NCBI RefSeq assembly: GCF_002939475.1
Contig: NZ_PKFQ01000001.1
Coordinates: 2,725,001 to 2,789,000, forward strand
Length of the DNA: 64,000 bases
Reading direction: 5' to 3'
Origin: Streptomyces cinnamoneus
Lineage (GTDB): Bacteria; Actinomycetota; Actinomycetes; Streptomycetales; Streptomycetaceae
Part shown: in pieces, positions 57,822 to 64,000 of the stretch
How positions within the stretch are numbered: position 1 is the first letter of the stretch
Layout: every line of letters begins with the position of its first letter
Notes under the pieces: model-generated
Seen by the model: only the letters and a program-made list of their open reading frames with translations
Told to the model about the DNA's origin: nothing
Databases searched by the model: none
Made by a program: the position numbers and the translations under genes

Positions 57822-58814
57822 TCACGACGGTGCCCCCGGTGCTCCCGCGCCGGGGGCACCGTCGTTCTCCGGGGGCACCGTGCCGGGCCGGAACCACGGC
57901 AGGCCCGGGCCGGCCTCCTCCGTCGTGGCCGTCCCGGCCGGAGCGGCCGGCCGCGGACGGACCCGGTCCACCACGGCCATCCCGGCGCGGAAGACCGCGA
58001 GCGGCACCACCACGCACAGCAGCACCCAGAAGACGGTCACGCCCCAGGGGCGGCTCACGTCCCACGGCTGCTCGACGAGCACCTCGTCGCCGTATCCGAG
58101 CGAGACCAGGTAGTCCCCGTACGCCCCGGCCGCCAGCTCGACGTCCAGCGAGACGCGCTCCTTGCCCCCGGCGGCGACCGTGCCGCGCCACCGGTGCTCC
58201 TCCCAGGAGGGCGCCAGGACGCCGCGTGAGGTGCCCAGCCGGAAGACCGGGTCCCTCGCCGGGACCGGGCCGAGATTGGCGACGGTGACCACGAGCCGGC
58301 GCCGGGGCGGCGCCCCGAACCACGTCAGCAGCCCACTGGAGCCCTCCAGGCGGGCCTCCAGGGCGCTGAGCCGCTCACCGTCCCGCTGGGGCGGAAGGGG
58401 AGCCTCCGGATGGCCCTGGACGCCGAGAGGGGCGTCGGCGGCCGCCGGCTCGCCCGTGACGGTCGCCACGTGCACGACGCACGGGCAGGGCTTGGGCGGC
58501 GCGGCGACCGGGACCGTGGTGGCGAAGGTGCCGTCCGCGGTGGTGGTGACGGTGCGGCCGTCGGCGTTGGCGCACGCGTTGGTGCCGCCGATCATGTTCT
58601 GACCGCAGACGAGGAGCGTCAGCAGGGCCCGGGGCCGCCAGCCCTCGCCCGTGACCCTGGCGGTGCCGCCCTTGGGCGCCGCGGCGGGGGCGACGGTGGC
58701 GACGGGCGCCGCCCGGGCCGCGGGGGCCGCCGCGGCCGGGCTCGCGGGCGCGGTCAGGGTGAGCAGGGCCGCGGCCGTGAGGGCCGCCGGCCACCTCCGC
58801 CCGGCGGCCCTCAC
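57822..58814 (-). CDS. Secreted membrane-anchored protein, partner of DUF916-like protein
   Basis: 330 residues. An N-terminal signal (LTAAALLTLTAPASPAAAA) is followed by a domain with two Cys pairs (LLVCGQNMIGGTNACANADG and PKPCPCVVH) resembling a neocarzinostatin-like or Ig-like extracellular fold. A second beta-rich part follows, then one membrane helix (VFWVLLCVVVPLAVFRAGMA) and a Pro-rich cytoplasmic tail. GTG 58814 overlaps the stop of the upstream gene (GTGA). Its last codons are read through the stem of the transporter terminator. Exact function unknown; surface role inferred. Confidence 0.82.
   Translation of the reverse strand: MRAAGRRWPAALTAAALLTLTAPASPAAAAPAARAAPVATVAPAAAPKGGTARVTGEGWRPRALLTLLVCGQNMIGGTNACANADGRTVTTTADGTFATTVPVAAPPKPCPCVVHVATVTGEPAAADAPLGVQGHPEAPLPPQRDGERLSALEARLEGSSGLLTWFGAPPRRRLVVTVANLGPVPARDPVFRLGTSRGVLAPSWEEHRWRGTVAAGGKERVSLDVELAAGAYGDYLVSLGYGDEVLVEQPWDVSRPWGVTVFWVLLCVVVPLAVFRAGMAVVDRVRPRPAAPAGTATTEEAGPGLPWFRPGTVPPENDGAPGAGAPGAPS
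57824..57865. terminator. Strong terminator of the transporter gene, overlapping the convergent gene
   Basis: Sixteen-bp perfect arms (ACGACGGTGCCCCCGG and complement) with a 10-nt loop. It lies entirely within the last 15 codons of the convergent 330-residue gene, so one DNA segment encodes both terminator and C-terminal tail. Confidence 0.8.
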
Positions 58815-59692
58815 GACCGTGCCCGGCGGCGTCGCAGGAGCCGGACCGCCAGCGCCGCGACGGCGAGGCCGCCCGCCCCGGCGAGGACCGGCGGCAGCCA
58901 GGGCAGCGGGGCGTAGGTGGCGGACGCCGCGGCGCGGGTGCCGTCGGGGGCCGTGGCCGTGACGCCGATCCTGACGCGGTCCAGCCGCGGCGCGTCCGGC
59001 CACCGCTCCGTGAGCCGTACGCGCGCGCCGGGCGGCAGCTCGGCCGGTGCCGTGCGGGGCGCTGTGCGCAGGACCTCGCCGAAGAGGCCCTCGCCGCGGA
59101 TGGCCAGCCGCGGCGCCAGCGTCGTGTTGCCCCGGTTGACCAGCGCGTAGTGGATCTCGGTGCCGCGCCCCGCGCCGGTGACCCGCAGGTGTTCCACCGA
59201 GAGCGCGGAAAGAGCCGGCCCGCTGACCCGGACCGCCACCGGCACCCGGACCTCGCGGCCCGGCGCGGTGGCCACGACGGCGGCGAGGTGGGCGCCGGGG
59301 GGCTGGCCGGCCGGGACGGCCACGGTCAGCGGCACGTCCGCACGCGTGCGGGGCGGCACGCTCACCCGGGGCGCCGCCAGCGAGATCCACGGGCCGGTGG
59401 CGCGCAGCTCGACCGTCTGCGGCCGTTCGCCGGGGTTGACGACGGAGAGCCTGTCCTCGGACACCGTGCCCGGCGCGCCCTCCACGTAGAAGGACGCGCG
59501 GCCTCCTGCCGCCGGGGCCCCGCCGTCGCCCGCCCGCCGGGCGTCCGCGGTGCCGGCGGCGGGCGCGGCCGTCCAGGGCCCGGTGCCGGCCGCGCGCGCC
59601 GGGGCGGGCGGGCCGAGCAGCGCGAGGGCGACGGAGACGGCGGCGAGCGCGGGGGTACGGGCGCGGGCGACGGGGGGCGGACGAAGCGTCAT
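58811..59692 (-). CDS. DUF916-like surface protein
   Basis: 293 residues. A signal peptide (LAAVSVALALLGPPAPARA) is followed by two Ig-like halves: VSEDRLSVVNPGERPQTVEL, PPRTRADVPLTVAVPAGQPP, and HYALVNRGNTTLAPRLAIRG. A C-terminal membrane helix (LPPVLAGAGGLAVAALAVRL) ends in a basic RRRRARS anchor. This layout is that of WxL-interacting (DUF916) proteins of Gram-positive surface complexes. It is coupled to the 330-residue gene and lies 30 bp after the LPXTG protein gene. Confidence 0.85.
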   Translation of the reverse strand: MTLRPPPVARARTPALAAVSVALALLGPPAPARAAGTGPWTAAPAAGTADARRAGDGGAPAAGGRASFYVEGAPGTVSEDRLSVVNPGERPQTVELRATGPWISLAAPRVSVPPRTRADVPLTVAVPAGQPPGAHLAAVVATAPGREVRVPVAVRVSGPALSALSVEHLRVTGAGRGTEIHYALVNRGNTTLAPRLAIRGEGLFGEVLRTAPRTAPAELPPGARVRLTERWPDAPRLDRVRIGVTATAPDGTRAAASATYAPLPWLPPVLAGAGGLAVAALAVRLLRRRRARS

Positions 59693-59722
59693 CGGCGGCT
59701 CCCGGGGCGTAGGGGCTGCGGG

Positions 59723-60538
59723 TCAGCCGGCGGTGCGGCGGCGCCGGGTGAGCCAGAGGGTGCCGGCGACTCCGGTGAGGAAGACGGTGCCGCCGAGGGT
59801 GCCGAGGGCCAGAGCGGAGTCGCTGGGGCCGGTCTGGGGCAGCTGGCCGCCGCCAGTGGAGCCGCCCGTGGCGGCGGTGCCGGCCGTCCCCGCGGACGCC
59901 CCGCCGGTGGAGCCGCCGCTCGTGCCGGCCGTGGAGCCCCCCGTGGAACCGGCCGTCGAGCCGCCGGTGGTGCCGCTCGTGCTGCCGCCCGTCGTACCGC
60001 CCGTCGTGCCGCCCGGTGCCTTGACGTCGAGGGTGAGGGACGGCTTGGGGTTGTTGGACGGCTCGCAGGTGGTCGTCGTGCCCAGCGCCATGATGGTGAG
60101 CGTGGAGGCGGTGAAGGTCACCTGCCCGCTCTTCTTCGGCGTGTACGTGCCCGACAAGTCGCTGATCTTGATGGGGGTGTTGGCGGGGATCGGCTGGTCG
60201 TTGGCCGGTCCGGCGACGGCGACGTTGCCGGAGTCCGCGCCGCCGAGCTTGATCACGGCACTCGGCTTCATCGCGCCCTTGCCCAGCTCGACCGGGCTGG
60301 AGGAGACGCCCTTCTGGAAGGACATGGTGAGCTTGTAGGCGTTCCCGTCGGCGACGGCCTTGATGTCGATGGGCGACACGGCGCTCTTGTCCCCGATCGG
60401 GGTCTTGCACTGGTAGTTGACGTCGACGGTCTCGGCGTGCGCCACGGGGGCGGCCAGTGCGATCGCACCACCGGCGAGCGCCGCCGTGACCGCGAGGGCG
60501 CCGCCGCGGCGCACGGGGTGACGTGGTGTGTGGGACAC
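59723..60538 (-). CDS. LPXTG-anchored surface protein with Gly/Ser/Thr repeats
   Basis: 271 residues. A signal peptide (ALAVTAALAGGAIALAAPVA then HAE) is followed by a beta-rich domain of about 140 residues with two cysteines (VNYQCKTPIG, TTTTCEPSNN), resembling the domain of actinobacterial WxL-like proteins. Then a GGTTGGSTSGTTGGSTAG-type repeat spacer, the sortase motif LPQTG, a hydrophobic helix and RRRRTAG. Sortase would attach it to peptidoglycan; no sortase gene is in the window. GTG start with GAGGGG 8 nt upstream. Leads a three-gene surface operon. Confidence 0.9.
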   Translation of the reverse strand: MSHTPRHPVRRGGALAVTAALAGGAIALAAPVAHAETVDVNYQCKTPIGDKSAVSPIDIKAVADGNAYKLTMSFQKGVSSSPVELGKGAMKPSAVIKLGGADSGNVAVAGPANDQPIPANTPIKISDLSGTYTPKKSGQVTFTASTLTIMALGTTTTCEPSNNPKPSLTLDVKAPGGTTGGTTGGSTSGTTGGSTAGSTGGSTAGTSGGSTGGASAGTAGTAATGGSTGGGQLPQTGPSDSALALGTLGGTVFLTGVAGTLWLTRRRRTAG

Positions 60539-60695
60539 CTGGGGTTCCCCTCTCGTCCGGTGCCGACAGCCGCAGACAACTGACGGCACATCAGATCGGA
60601 CGCCGAAGGTACGCCCGGGACCGCCACGAGGGAAGACAAAGAACACGCCGCCGTGGCACGGGCCACGCCGGCGGACCACGAACGCGTGAGGGCCG

Positions 60696-61193
60696 CTAGG
60701 ACGGGGCGGCCAGCTCCGCCCAGACCGTCTTGCCGGTCTCGCCCTCGCGGCGCTGGACCCCCCAGTCGAGGCACAGCCGCTGGACGATGAACATGCCGTG
60801 ACCGCCCGGCCGCCCGGCGCGGTGCGGGGTGCGCGGGGCGGGTGTGCCGGCGCCGAGGTCGGAGACCTCCAGCCGCAGCGTCTTGCCCGCCTGGCTCACC
60901 CGCAGTTCCTCGGGGCCGTCGGCGTGCAGGCAGGCGTTGGTGACCAGCTCGGAGACGACCAGCAGGACGTCCTCGGCGGCCGCCCTGTGGTCGGCGGTGG
61001 CGGCCGGCAGCCAGCCCCAGTCCCGCAGGGCCTGCCGGGTGAAGTCGCGGGAGAGCGGCACGGCGCCGCTGACCCCGACGAGACGCAGCCGACGGGCCTG
61101 CCCGCCCCCGGCCGGCGGCAGGCCGGCCGAGGCGCCGCCCTCCACCTCCGGACCGGGGCCGTCCGGCGGGGGGCACGCCCGGGTGGTGCTCAT
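60696..61193 (-). CDS. ATP-binding anti-sigma regulatory kinase (RsbW-like)
   Basis: 165 residues with a GHKL ATPase fold: VLLVVSELVTNACLHADGPE is the N box, SDLGAGTPAP the G1 region and GRPGGHGMFIVQRLCLDWGV the G2 region. Such proteins bind sigma factors and phosphorylate STAS antagonists. The STAS gene lies 142 bp upstream on the same strand, and a SigB/F-type sigma gene is divergent beyond it. The N-terminal 35 residues are Pro-rich. Which sigma factor it controls is inferred from context only. Confidence 0.88.
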   Translation of the reverse strand: MSTTRACPPPDGPGPEVEGGASAGLPPAGGGQARRLRLVGVSGAVPLSRDFTRQALRDWGWLPAATADHRAAAEDVLLVVSELVTNACLHADGPEELRVSQAGKTLRLEVSDLGAGTPAPRTPHRAGRPGGHGMFIVQRLCLDWGVQRREGETGKTVWAELAAPS

Positions 61194-61335
61194 CAGCGCT
61201 TCACCTCACCGATTCACCGGTTCGAACACGAACAATTTCAACGGATTCAGCTGACTCCTGCCCGGCGAAACCGTGAGAACACCCACGAACTCGACAGGGT
61301 GCCTGTGACACAGGCAACGGAGACCCTACGGCGGC

Positions 61336-61704
61336 TCAGTCGGCGAGGGCCGAATCGAGCGTGTCGTGCACGGTGAAGACGGCTCCGGCCCCCGTGATCT
61401 CGAAGACCCGGGCGACGACGGGCGTCATGGCGGCGAGGTGGATCGCACCGCCCGCCGCCTCGGCCTTGAGCCGGGCACCGAGCAGCACGTTCAGCCCCGT
61501 GGAGTCGCAGAAGTCGAGCCCGGAGCAGTCCACGACCACCCGGGCGTCCCCTTCGCGGACGCAGCCCTCGAGGGGCTCGCGCAGCAACTCCGCCGTATGG
61601 TGATCCAGCTCACCCGTCGGTGACACGACCGAGCTCACTCCATGGCGTCGGACCTCCACTTGCAGCCGGCCCCTGCTGGCGTTGCCGACCATCTCGCGAT
61701 CCAT
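61336..61704 (-). CDS. STAS-domain anti-sigma factor antagonist
   Basis: 122 residues. STAS fold with GELDHHTAELLREPLEGCVR and the phosphorylatable Ser in VVDCSGLDFCDSTGLNVLLG, then GGAIHLAAMTPVVARVFEIT. In its unphosphorylated form it would bind the kinase and free a sigma factor. BldG-type architecture. ATG at MDREMVGNASRG. Same strand as the kinase gene, divergent from the sigma gene over about 250 bp. Confidence 0.92.
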   Translation of the reverse strand: MDREMVGNASRGRLQVEVRRHGVSSVVSPTGELDHHTAELLREPLEGCVREGDARVVVDCSGLDFCDSTGLNVLLGARLKAEAAGGAIHLAAMTPVVARVFEITGAGAVFTVHDTLDSALAD

Positions 61705-61953
61705 CCGCTCCCCTTCGTGCCTTCGTGGTGTGCCCGCGCGGCAGGCAAAACCCTACGCCTTCTTCACGCTTCTCCGGAAGCCAAACTTCCGCCATATACG
61801 GACAGAGTGGGGCATACATCACTTGCCAGCGGATGGTAAAGACCGGTAGGGCTAGAGGGACACATCCACCACCGACGGCTTTGGAGGCGCCGCAAACCGC
61901 AGCAAAAGGGTCACGGCATCGGCAGCCATACGCCGAGAATGATGGAGGAGACC

Positions 61954-62862
61954 ATGTCACCCCGGCTCGACGAAAAGCATTCCCCGATCTCTCCGCACGA
62001 ATCGGAGGCCCGGGAAACGGCCTCGTCGGCGATCCCGCCCGAGCACGACGCACCCGGCCTCGCCGGGCTCCCGGAGATCCCCCCGTACGACGAGGTGGGA
62101 CCGGTCGACGCGCGTGCGCTGTCCAAGACACTCTTCGCCCGCCTCTCCTCGCTTGAGGAGGGCACCCATGAATACGCGTACGTCCGCAACACCCTCGTCG
62201 AACTGAACCTCGCCCTGGTCAAGTTCGCCGCCTCCCGGTTCCGCACCCGCAGCGAGCCGATGGAAGACATCATCCAGGTGGGCACCATCGGCCTGATCAA
62301 GGCCATCGACCGCTTCGAGCTCAGCCGCGGCGTCGAGTTCCCCACCTTCGCGATGCCGACGATCATCGGCGAGATCAAGCGCTTCTTCCGCGACACCAGC
62401 TGGTCGGTGCGGGTCCCCCGCCGCCTCCAGGAGCTCCGCCTCGACCTGGCCAAGGCCGGTGACGAGCTGGCCCAGCGGCTCGACCGCTCCCCCACCGTCG
62501 CCGAACTGGCCCAGCGCCTCGGCATCACGGAGGAAGAGGTCGTCGAGGGCATGGCCGCGAGCAACGCCTACACGGCCAGCTCGCTGGACGCCCAGGCCGA
62601 GGAGGACGACACCGAGGGCTCGCTCTCCGACCGCATCGGCTACGAGGACCACGGTCTTGAGGGCATCGAGTACGTGGAGTCCCTCAAGCCGCTGATCGCC
62701 GAACTCCCCTCGCGGGACCGCCGGATACTCTCCCTGCGGTTCGTGGCGAACATGACCCAGTCGGAGATCGGTGAGGAGCTGGGCATCTCCCAGATGCACG
62801 TCTCCCGTCTGCTGTCCCGCACGCTGGTGCGCCTGCGCAGAGGTCTGCTGACCGAGGAGTGA
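61954..62862 (+). CDS. SigB/SigF/SigG-family RNA polymerase sigma factor
   Basis: 302 residues. A disordered N terminus of about 55 residues precedes region 2 (EDIIQVGTIGLIKAIDRFEL, EFPTFAMPTIIGEIKRFFRD), region 3 (VPRRLQELRLDLAKAGDELA) and the region 4 helix-turn-helix (MTQSEIGEELGISQMHVSRL). It directs stress or developmental transcription, as for the Streptomyces SigB/F/H/I group; which paralogue cannot be told by eye. ATG 61954 follows GGAGGAG; ATG 61939 is also in frame. The neighbouring kinase and antagonist suggest partner-switching control. Confidence 0.93.
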   Translation: MSPRLDEKHSPISPHESEARETASSAIPPEHDAPGLAGLPEIPPYDEVGPVDARALSKTLFARLSSLEEGTHEYAYVRNTLVELNLALVKFAASRFRTRSEPMEDIIQVGTIGLIKAIDRFELSRGVEFPTFAMPTIIGEIKRFFRDTSWSVRVPRRLQELRLDLAKAGDELAQRLDRSPTVAELAQRLGITEEEVVEGMAASNAYTASSLDAQAEEDDTEGSLSDRIGYEDHGLEGIEYVESLKPLIAELPSRDRRILSLRFVANMTQSEIGEELGISQMHVSRLLSRTLVRLRRGLLTEE

Positions 62863-62894
62863 CACCGGACGGCCCAGGCGGGCCGGCCACACTG

Positions 62895-62924
62895 TGTGCC
62901 GCACGGGACGTCCCGTGCGGCACA
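62895..62924. terminator. 30-bp perfect palindrome after the sigma factor gene
   Basis: Fifteen-bp arms (TGTGCCGCACGGGAC and complement) with no spacer, 33 bp past the stop codon and between convergent genes. A second hairpin (CCCGCGGC/GCCGCGGG) lies at 62957-62980. Most likely bidirectional termination. Confidence 0.6.
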
Positions 62925-63091
62925 GTGGCATGCGCGGGCGCGGCACGGCGTGACCGCCCGCGGCGGCCGACGGCCGCGGGCAGCGCCGCCATCACCCCCG
63001 CCTCTCCTGGAGTTCGGCGACGTGCCGGTCAGGGCGGCGGGCGACGCGGCCTCGTGAGCCCCGGCCCGGCCTTGAGCGGCCCGCCGCCGTC

Positions 63092-64000
63092 TCAGCCCTG
63101 GTGGCGTACGCCCGCGCGCCAGACCGCGGAGACCAGCGGCACGCCCGGCCGGTAGGCGAGGTGGACGTGGCTCGGGGCGTCCAGCAGGACGAGGTCCGCG
63201 CGGGCGCCGGGGGCGAGGCGGCCGATGTCGGTGCGGCGCAGGGCCGCGGCGCCGCCCGCCGTGGCGGACCAGACGGCCTCGTCGGGGGTCATGCCCATGT
63301 CCCGCACCGCCAGCGCCACGCAGAACGGCATGGAACTGGTGAAGGACGAGCCCGGGTTGCAGTCCGTGGAGAGGGCGACCGTCACGCCCGCGTCGAGCAG
63401 CCTGCGGGCGTCCGGCCACCGGGCGCGGGTGGAGAACTCGGCGCCGGGCAGGAGCGTGGCCACGGTGGTGCCCTGGGCGAGGGCGTCCACGTCGGCGTCG
63501 GTGAGGTGGGTGCAGTGGTCCGCGGAGGCCGCGCCCACCTCGACCGCCAGCTGGACGCCGGGGCCGTGGCCCAGCTGGTTGGCGTGGACGCGCGGGATCA
63601 GACCGCGCCGCTCGCCCGCTTTCAGGACGGCCCGGGCCTGGTCGCCGTCGAAGGCGCCCTTCTCGCAGAACACGTCGACCCAACGGGCGTGCGGGGCACA
63701 CGCGTCGAGCATCTCGCCGGTGACGAGGCCGACGTAGCCGGCGGGGTCGTCGGCGAACTCGGGGGCGACCACGTGCGCGCCGAGGTAGGTGACCTCGTCG
63801 GTGTGGGCGGCCGCGATGCGCAGGGCCCGGGACTCGTCACGGGTGGTCAGGCCGTAGCCGGACTTGGTCTCCAAGGTGGTGGTGCCCTGGCGCAGGGCCT
63901 CGCCGAGGTAGCGCAGGAGGTTGGCCTCCAGCTGCTCGTCCGTCGCCGCGCGGGTCGCCGCCACGGTGGTGCGGATGCCGCCCGCGCTGTAGCTCTGCCC
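63092..64000 (-). CDS. hutI: Imidazolonepropionase, N terminus beyond the window
   Basis: About 303 C-terminal residues of the amidohydrolase that opens 4-imidazolone-5-propionate in histidine degradation. Visible: [108 protein letters not shown], all carrying expected metal and substrate residues. The N-terminal HxH metal motif lies past position 64000. Convergent with the sigma factor gene. Confidence 0.94.
   Translation of the reverse strand, partial: GQSYSAGGIRTTVAATRAATDEQLEANLLRYLGEALRQGTTTLETKSGYGLTTRDESRALRIAAAHTDEVTYLGAHVVAPEFADDPAGYVGLVTGEMLDACAPHARWVDVFCEKGAFDGDQARAVLKAGERRGLIPRVHANQLGHGPGVQLAVEVGAASADHCTHLTDADVDALAQGTTVATLLPGAEFSTRARWPDARRLLDAGVTVALSTDCNPGSSFTSSMPFCVALAVRDMGMTPDEAVWSATAGGAAALRRTDIGRLAPGARADLVLLDAPSHVHLAYRPGVPLVSAVWRAGVRHQG

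Noticed and set aside
57822..60410. An 862-codon minus-strand frame spanning the surface genes
   Set aside because: Only its downstream third is a real gene; upstream it runs out of frame through the DUF916-like and LPXTG genes.

Overview
The window is chromosomal DNA of a Streptomyces species. The base composition is very GC-rich, with strong G/C bias at third codon positions. Gene content and order around ahcY, whiB, cofD/fbiB, the manA/manB cluster and a run of LytR-CpsA-Psr (LCP) genes match the well-known whiB neighbourhood of Streptomyces chromosomes. All functions given here come from reading protein motifs by eye; no database search was run.

Layout, left to right. Positions 1-4202 hold a truncated hypothetical gene, ahcY, and a divergent fructose-type PTS permease. 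Positions 4337-16178 are mostly on the minus strand: a cation diffusion facilitator, a mannose-metabolism cluster (manA, SIS-domain isomerase, Trm112-like protein, manB), a DUF3499 protein, a degenerate metallopeptidase, and a DUF5719/giant glycosyltransferase pair. Positions 16458-22447 hold whiB, a cysteine dioxygenase preceded by a cysteine-rich leader ORF, the F420 genes cofD and fbiB, a DNA glycosylase and a mannose-1-phosphate guanylyltransferase. Positions 22531-34438 are a cell-envelope region: an amidase, a TIGR03089 protein, four LCP ligases, a family 2 glycosyltransferase and a nucleotide-sugar dehydrogenase. Together these would make activated mannose and uronic-acid sugars and attach glycopolymers to the wall.

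Positions 35742-47156 hold an 11,352-bp integrated element inserted in the 3' end of an acyl-CoA dehydrogenase gene. A 63-bp imperfect direct repeat flanks it, and the codon for the catalytic glutamate lies inside the repeat. The element has a tyrosine integrase, a candidate excisionase, an XRE regulator, a Cys-rich 56-residue protein, a solitary phage-type major capsid protein, a low-GC two-gene cargo (Cys/His motif protein plus membrane protein), an Lsr2-like protein with a BRCT-like middle, a DUF3987-like ATPase, and a leftward block (methyltransferase, two small unknowns, HTH-DUF5753, DUF6879 and a small partner). There is no TraB/FtsK translocase, portal, terminase or tail gene, so it looks more like a capsid-bearing phage satellite than a conjugative element or complete prophage.

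Positions 47175-64000 return to host sequence: the displaced terminator of the dehydrogenase gene, a VOC protein, a fifth LCP protein, a thioesterase, dipeptidase-purE-purK, a GtrA protein, a two-component system, a POT peptide transporter, a three-gene secreted/LPXTG surface module, an anti-sigma kinase, a STAS antagonist and a SigB/F-type sigma factor, and the C-terminal part of hutI. I saw no tRNA, rRNA, CRISPR array or insertion sequence. The two most interesting signals are the capsid-bearing element and the cysteine-codon leader upstream of cysteine dioxygenase.
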